Assembly: GCA_047635375.1 (NCBI GenBank)
Contig: JBLIKP010000081.1
Coordinates: forward strand, 1 to 10,806
Origin: JBLIKP01 sp047635375
GTDB lineage: Bacteria > Bacteroidota > Bacteroidia > Sphingobacteriales > Sphingobacteriaceae
Direction of reading: 5' to 3'
Length of the DNA stretch: 10,806 bases
The position numbers were made by a program, and so were the translations under genes. Position 1 is the stretch's first letter. Every line of letters begins with the position of its first letter. The notes beneath the pieces are model-generated. The model made no database searches. It was not told the origin of the DNA and saw only the letters and a list, made by a program, of their open reading frames with translations. Shown one piece after another: positions 6,983-10,806 of the stretch.

Positions 6983-8200
6983 ATGAAAAATCTTTTTGCT
7001 TGTATCTTAGCAATTGTTAGTATAAATAACCTTGCCCAAGCGCAAATATCTACTGGCCAATTAAATGGCCAACGTGTAAACTCAATTTCTACAGCAGTAC
7101 CCTTCCTTACTATTTCACCCGATGCACGTGCAGGGTCAATGGGCGATGCTGGTGTTGCCCTATCACCAGATGCAAATTCAATGCACTGGAATCCATCAAA
7201 ACTTGCTTTCGTTGAGGATGAAGTTGGATTTAGTTTGGCATACACTCCATGGTTACAAGCCTTGGTAAATGACATTAATCTTGCATACCTATCTGGCTAT
7301 TATAAAATTGATGACAAACAAACCATTGGTGCTTCACTGTTGTATTTCTCTTTAGGAAATATCCAATTGACTAATGAAAGCGGGCAAAATTTAAACTTAA
7401 TTAAGCCTAATGAATTAGCACTTGACGCTGCCTATTCAAGGAAATTAAGTGAAAACTTTTCAGGTTCTGTAGCTTTCAGATTTATTTATAGTGATATAGC
7501 CACTGGAAGTATTTCAGGCGGACAAGCAATTGACGCGGGAGTTTCTGGAGCTGCTGACTTAAGTGCTTATTACAAAAAAGAACTTGACATTAACGGTAAC
7601 GATGCGCTTCTTTCTTTTGGAGGTAATGTTTCAAACATTGGTACAAAAATTACTTATTCAGGAGATGAGCAACGTGATTTTATCCCTACAAACTTTCGTT
7701 TAGGAACAGCACTTAAACTAAACCTAGACGAGTACAACACAATTACCTTCACTATTGATGCGAACAAATACTTGGTTCCAACCAATCCAATTTACGCTCA
7801 AGGGACTGATTCAATAATTGCAGGGAGAGATCCAAATCGCTCAGTAGTAAGTGGTATTTTTGGTTCATTTACTGATGCTCCAGGATCACCTATTTACGAC
7901 CAAAATGGCGACTTCCAAGGTATTGAGAAGGGGTCCATTACTGGTGAAGAATTTAATGAGTTATACTACGGTGCAGGAATGGAATACTGGTACACTGATC
8001 AATTTTCCCTACGTGCTGGTTATTTTTACGAGCACCCAACTAAAGGTAATCGTCAATTTCTAACTATAGGAGCTGGACTAAAATACAATGTTTTCGGACT
8101 TGATTTCGCTTATTTAATCCCAACTGAACAACGTAACCCACTAGAGGACACGCTTAGATTCACCCTTCAATTCGACTTCGACGCACTAAAATCGAACTAA
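6983..8200 (+). CDS. porV: PorV (LptO), type IX secretion outer-membrane shuttle protein
   Basis: PorV is an FadL-like outer-membrane beta-barrel. It binds the sorting domain of cargo emerging from the SprA/Sov translocon and carries it to PorU in the attachment complex. Residues 1-20 form a signal peptide ending NLAQA, with mature Q21. The N-terminal family signature follows at about 39-75: VPFLTISPDARAGSMGDAGV then SPDANSMHWNPSKLAF. The remainder alternates polar and aromatic residues as in a barrel, including YYGAGMEYWYTDQFSLRAGY near 330-350 and a closing segment rich in F and L (DTLRFTLQFDFDAL). Length (405 aa) is normal for the family. It follows porU by 53 bp and precedes ispF by only 6 bp. 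The start is fixed by the signal peptide. No Shine-Dalgarno site is seen, as usual for this phylum. Confidence 0.95.
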   Translation: MKNLFACILAIVSINNLAQAQISTGQLNGQRVNSISTAVPFLTISPDARAGSMGDAGVALSPDANSMHWNPSKLAFVEDEVGFSLAYTPWLQALVNDINLAYLSGYYKIDDKQTIGASLLYFSLGNIQLTNESGQNLNLIKPNELALDAAYSRKLSENFSGSVAFRFIYSDIATGSISGGQAIDAGVSGAADLSAYYKKELDINGNDALLSFGGNVSNIGTKITYSGDEQRDFIPTNFRLGTALKLNLDEYNTITFTIDANKYLVPTNPIYAQGTDSIIAGRDPNRSVVSGIFGSFTDAPGSPIYDQNGDFQGIEKGSITGEEFNELYYGAGMEYWYTDQFSLRAGYFYEHPTKGNRQFLTIGAGLKYNVFGLDFAYLIPTEQRNPLEDTLRFTLQFDFDALKSN

Positions 8201-8206
8201 TCTCTT

Positions 8207-8689
8207 ATGAAAATTAAAGTAGGCTTCGGCTTTGATGTCCACCAATTAAAAGACGGACATCCATTTTTTATGGGTGGTGTTCATTTAGAAGATGCCAAAA
8301 AAGGAGCGTTCGGTCATTCGGATGCTGATGTACTTATTCACGCCATTTGTGACGCTCTACTTGGAGCAGCAAACATGCGGGATATTGGCTACCATTTCCC
8401 AAATACAGACCCCGCTTACAAGGGAATTAGCAGCGTTAAATTACTTGAGGAAGTACGTGATAAAATCGCCGAAAAAAACTTCACAATTGGCAACGTGGAC
8501 TGTATGATTTGCCTTGAAGCACCTAAAATCAATCCGCATATTCCAAAAATGCAAGAGATTCTTGCAGTAGCAATGCAAATAGATGCCGATGATGTTTCAA
8601 TCAAAGCCACCACCAATGAAACCATGGGCTTTATTGGCCGTGAAGAAGGTGTTGTTGCCTACGCCACATGCCTGATTGAGAAAAAATAA
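8207..8689 (+). CDS. ispF: IspF, 2-C-methyl-D-erythritol 2,4-cyclodiphosphate synthase
   Basis: IspF is a cytoplasmic trimer of the MEP isoprenoid pathway. It converts 4-diphosphocytidyl-2-C-methyl-D-erythritol 2-phosphate to the cyclic diphosphate with release of CMP, and so feeds synthesis of undecaprenyl carrier lipid and quinones. The zinc ligands are visible as D10 and H12 in GFDVHQL and H45 in DADVLIHA. GHSDAD (36-41) supplies the conserved active-site histidine H37, and DIGYHFPNTDP (59-69) is the cytidine/diphosphate segment. The C-terminal ATTNETMGFIGREEG motif carries the conserved active-site threonine and glutamate. At 160 aa it has the usual single-domain length and is not fused to IspD. 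It starts 6 bp after the porV stop, so co-transcription with porV is very likely. Confidence 0.97.
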   Translation: MKIKVGFGFDVHQLKDGHPFFMGGVHLEDAKKGAFGHSDADVLIHAICDALLGAANMRDIGYHFPNTDPAYKGISSVKLLEEVRDKIAEKNFTIGNVDCMICLEAPKINPHIPKMQEILAVAMQIDADDVSIKATTNETMGFIGREEGVVAYATCLIEKK

Positions 8690-8731
8690 CTCCATCGAGG
8701 GTAAAAGAACTTTAATCCATCCATCAATTCT

Positions 8732-8739
8732 TATCTTTG
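8732..8739 (+). promoter_or_regulatory. Predicted -7 promoter element giving a leaderless DUF3109 transcript
   Basis: TATCTTTG is an exact TAnnTTTG match whose last base is only 5 nt upstream of the A of the ATG at 8744. In Bacteroidota promoters transcription starts a few bases after this element, so the start would fall on or next to the ATG and the mRNA would have almost no leader. A TTTA at 8711-8714 is a weak -33 candidate. Confidence 0.5.
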
Positions 8740-8743
8740 ACGT

Positions 8744-9340
8744 ATGATCGTCCACGGTAAAACCATCCTTTCAGAAGACATAAAAGACAAGCAATTTGTC
8801 TGCAACATTTCAAAATGCAAAGGCATTTGCTGTGTTGAGGGTGATAGTGGCGCTCCATTAGAAAGCAACGAAATCCCCATTATGGAGGAGATTTTCGATA
8901 AAGTCAAGCCTTTCTTAAGACCTGAAGGAGTTAAAGCAATCGAGGAACAAGGAACCTGGGTTATTGACGATGAAGACGACCTAACCACTCCCTTGGTTAA
9001 CGGACAAGAATGTGCCTACGTGATTTTTGACGATAAGGGAATTACAAAATGTGGAATCGAAAAAGCATATGAAGCCGGTGCTATTGATTACCAAAAGCCA
9101 ATTTCTTGCCACCTTTACCCTATCCGCACAAAGAAATACGAAGATTTTGAGGCATTAAATTATGATCGTTGGGACATTTGTAGCGATGCCTGTAGCTTTG
9201 GTGAAGAATTAAAAGTCCCCGTTTATAAGTTTTTAAAGGGCGCACTTACCCGTAAATATGGCGAAACTTGGTATTCAGAACTTGAAGTTTTAATTGAAGC
9301 TAAGATAATAGAAGACGAAGAACACGGCTTTAAATCGTAA
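8744..9340 (+). CDS. DUF3109 family cysteine-rich protein, function unknown
   Basis: This is a conserved protein of Bacteroidota with no established function. It has nine cysteines in 198 residues. C20, C25, C29 and C30 form a C-x4-C-x3-CC cluster within VCNISKCKGICCVEGD, and C90, C103, C122, C146 and C150 follow (the last two in DICSDAC). The cluster resembles that of YkgJ/UPF0153-type proteins, predicted to chelate zinc or iron, so metal or Fe-S binding is a reasonable inference but not shown. There is no signal peptide or membrane segment, so it is probably cytoplasmic. ISCHLYPIR (120-128) is another conserved block. The N-terminus has the length expected before the first cysteine cluster, which supports this start. 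It lies 54 bp after ispF with a predicted promoter in the gap. Confidence 0.87.
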   Translation: MIVHGKTILSEDIKDKQFVCNISKCKGICCVEGDSGAPLESNEIPIMEEIFDKVKPFLRPEGVKAIEEQGTWVIDDEDDLTTPLVNGQECAYVIFDDKGITKCGIEKAYEAGAIDYQKPISCHLYPIRTKKYEDFEALNYDRWDICSDACSFGEELKVPVYKFLKGALTRKYGETWYSELEVLIEAKIIEDEEHGFKS

Positions 9341-9397
9341 AATCCTTTTCATTTCCCGAATTCTATTTAGTTTAGGTGAACATTAAATTGTCTCACC

Positions 9398-10806
9398 ATG
9401 TTTCGACTTACAGTAACTTTTCTTTTATTAATTTCAACTATGGCTCTTTCTGCCCAAAACACCCTTACCCCAGAATTACTTTGGAACATACGACGTGTTT
9501 CAGGCCCCACTATTTCACCCGACGGTAAATTGGTGGTTTACGGAGTTAAGGTGAATGATATCGCCCAAAACAAAGGCAATACAAACCTTTACATAATGAA
9601 CGCCGATGGCTCTGGCGTAAATCAACTAACAAACTTTAAAGGGAGTGAGTTCAATGTAACTTGGCGACCTGACGGTAAAAAAATTGGCTTTTTAAGTGCC
9701 GAATCAGGCTCAGTTCAAGTTTGGGAAGTAAATACAGACGGAACCCAACCAAGGCAAATAACGAAAATTGAAGAGGGTATTAACGGTTTTTCATACTCAC
9801 CAAAAGGCGATAAAATCGCCTTCATAAAAGAGGTTAAAATCGATAAAACGGCAAAAGACATTTATCCTGATCTTCCGCTGGCTACTGCCAGAATCTATGA
9901 CGAACTCATGATGCGTCATTGGGATTCTTGGAACGAAGGAACCTACAGTCATGTTTTTCTAATGGACTATGAAAATGGCTCAGTAAGCGGAGCTCCAAAG
10001 GATATAAATGAAGGGGAAAGATTTGATACTCCAATGAAACCTTTCGGCGGAATGGAGCAAATTGCATGGAATCACAACGGAAGTTCAATTGCCTACACCT
10101 GTAAAAAGTTAGTCGGCAAGGATTATGCCGTAAGTACCAATTCAGACATTTACGTGTATAATTTAAATTCTGGAAAGACAGAAAATCTAACTCAAGGAAT
10201 GATGGGTTATGATATGGAGCCCACATTTTCTCCAGACGGAAAATCTTTAGCATGGTTAAGTATGGCAAAACCAGGATTTGAAGCCGACAAAAGCAGAATA
10301 ATGGTCCTTGATTTAGCCTCCAAAAGATTGAGGAATTATAGCGAAACCTTTGACCAAAGTGCTGGGAGTTTATCTTGGCCTTCAGACAGTAAAGCCCTTT
10401 ATTTCACTTCTGGAATAAATGCTACTTATCAACTTTTTAAATTGGATTTTTCAACCAAAAAATTCAACCAATTAACCGAAGGAATTCACAATATTGTGAG
10501 CTACGGCCTTACTACCGATGGCATGATCTACGGGAAACAGAGCATGAGTTCACCTACTGAGCTTTTTAAGGCTTCCCCCGATGGTAAAAATGAGACTCAA
10601 ATAACTTCAGCCAACAAAGACGTATTGTCCAATACAAAAATGGGAAAAGTGGAGAAGAGGATGATGCTTACCACAGACGGAAAGGAGATGTTAACCTGGG
10701 TAATTTATCCACCAAACTTCGATCCAACCAAAAAATACCCGACACTTTTATACTGCCAAGGTGGTCCACAAAGTGCGGTTAGTCAATTTTTCAGTTATCG
10801 ATGGAA
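9398..10806 (+). CDS. Secreted S9-family dipeptidyl peptidase, DPP5-like (C-terminal part beyond window)
   Basis: The frame is open from the ATG at 9398 to the window edge, giving 469 full codons. Residues 1-19 are a signal peptide (MFRLTVTFLLLISTMALSA), so the product is exported, probably to the periplasm. The mature part is the beta-propeller of a prolyl-oligopeptidase-family (S9) enzyme, with repeated SPDGK-type blade motifs (TISPDGK, WRPDGKK, FSPDGKS). KDIYPDLPLATARI, RHWDSW and STNSDIYVYNLNSGKT closely resemble what I recall of Porphyromonas DPP5, a dipeptidyl peptidase releasing dipeptides with a hydrophobic or alanine residue in second position. The hydrolase domain begins near residue 445 with KKYPTLLYCQGGPQ. 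The catalytic Ser, Asp and His lie past the edge and cannot be checked. It is 57 bp after the DUF3109 gene, with no strong promoter in the gap. The exact S9 subfamily is inferred. Confidence 0.88.
   Translation, partial: MFRLTVTFLLLISTMALSAQNTLTPELLWNIRRVSGPTISPDGKLVVYGVKVNDIAQNKGNTNLYIMNADGSGVNQLTNFKGSEFNVTWRPDGKKIGFLSAESGSVQVWEVNTDGTQPRQITKIEEGINGFSYSPKGDKIAFIKEVKIDKTAKDIYPDLPLATARIYDELMMRHWDSWNEGTYSHVFLMDYENGSVSGAPKDINEGERFDTPMKPFGGMEQIAWNHNGSSIAYTCKKLVGKDYAVSTNSDIYVYNLNSGKTENLTQGMMGYDMEPTFSPDGKSLAWLSMAKPGFEADKSRIMVLDLASKRLRNYSETFDQSAGSLSWPSDSKALYFTSGINATYQLFKLDFSTKKFNQLTEGIHNIVSYGLTTDGMIYGKQSMSSPTELFKASPDGKNETQITSANKDVLSNTKMGKVEKRMMLTTDGKEMLTWVIYPPNFDPTKKYPTLLYCQGGPQSAVSQFFSYRW

Noticed and set aside
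6946..7275. Minus-strand reading frame of 109 codons over the start of porV
   Set aside because: It overlaps the porV promoter, signal peptide and family signature on the other strand and shows no recognisable features.
9341..9397. Possible promoter for the DPP5-like gene (TAGTTTAG at 9368-9375)
   Set aside because: It departs from TAnnTTTG at a core T and no -33 element is visible; the gap otherwise shows no hairpin or repeat.
9906..10268. Minus-strand reading frame of 120 codons
   Set aside because: It is antisense to the DPP5-like peptidase, whose frame is supported by clear family motifs on both sides; no signal, motif or promoter supports the antisense frame.
1..10806. Search for mobile elements, CRISPR arrays, tRNA/rRNA genes or a defence system
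   Set aside because: I saw no transposase or phage genes, no spaced direct repeats and no RNA-gene structures by eye; base composition looks even along the window.

Overview
The window comes from a low-GC member of the Bacteroidota, most likely the order Flavobacteriales. The evidence is a dense set of genes found together only in that phylum: gldJ, a PorP/SprF-family gene, porU, porV, a DUF3109 protein and a DPP5-like peptidase. Most upstream gaps also carry an exact copy of the Bacteroidota -7 promoter motif TAnnTTTG in the correct orientation, and there are no clear Shine-Dalgarno sites. The sequence does not let me name a genus.

Layout. Two gene blocks diverge from a 166-bp intergenic region at 2957-3122. 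The left block (minus strand) reads porP/sprF-like, then gldJ, then an intrinsic terminator, then murF, which runs off the left edge. The right block (plus strand) reads porU, porV, ispF, a DUF3109 gene and the first two thirds of a secreted S9 peptidase of the DPP5 type, which runs off the right edge. I see no mobile element, tRNA, rRNA, CRISPR array or phage gene. Gaps are short (6-166 bp), and no gene-free stretch exceeds 300 bp.

How the genes fit together. The core is part of the type IX secretion system (T9SS) with its gliding-motility branch. GldJ is a lipoprotein on a formylglycine-generating-enzyme fold that has lost its catalytic cysteines. The PorP/SprF protein is an outer-membrane beta-barrel of the kind tied to T9SS assembly or to delivery of particular adhesins. 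PorV is the barrel that carries cargo from the translocon to the surface attachment complex. PorU is the gingipain-family sortase that removes the C-terminal sorting domain and attaches cargo to the cell surface. MurF (peptidoglycan precursor) and IspF (isoprenoid precursor, hence undecaprenyl carrier lipid) are housekeeping envelope genes next to them. The DUF3109 protein is a conserved cysteine-rich protein of unknown function. The DPP5-like enzyme probably degrades peptides in the periplasm.

I found no wholly new system. The points most worth a second look are the gldJ terminator whose T-tract contains the predicted murF promoter, a probable leaderless transcript for the DUF3109 gene, the divergent T9SS arrangement with a porP/sprF gene beside gldJ, and the tight porV-ispF coupling.
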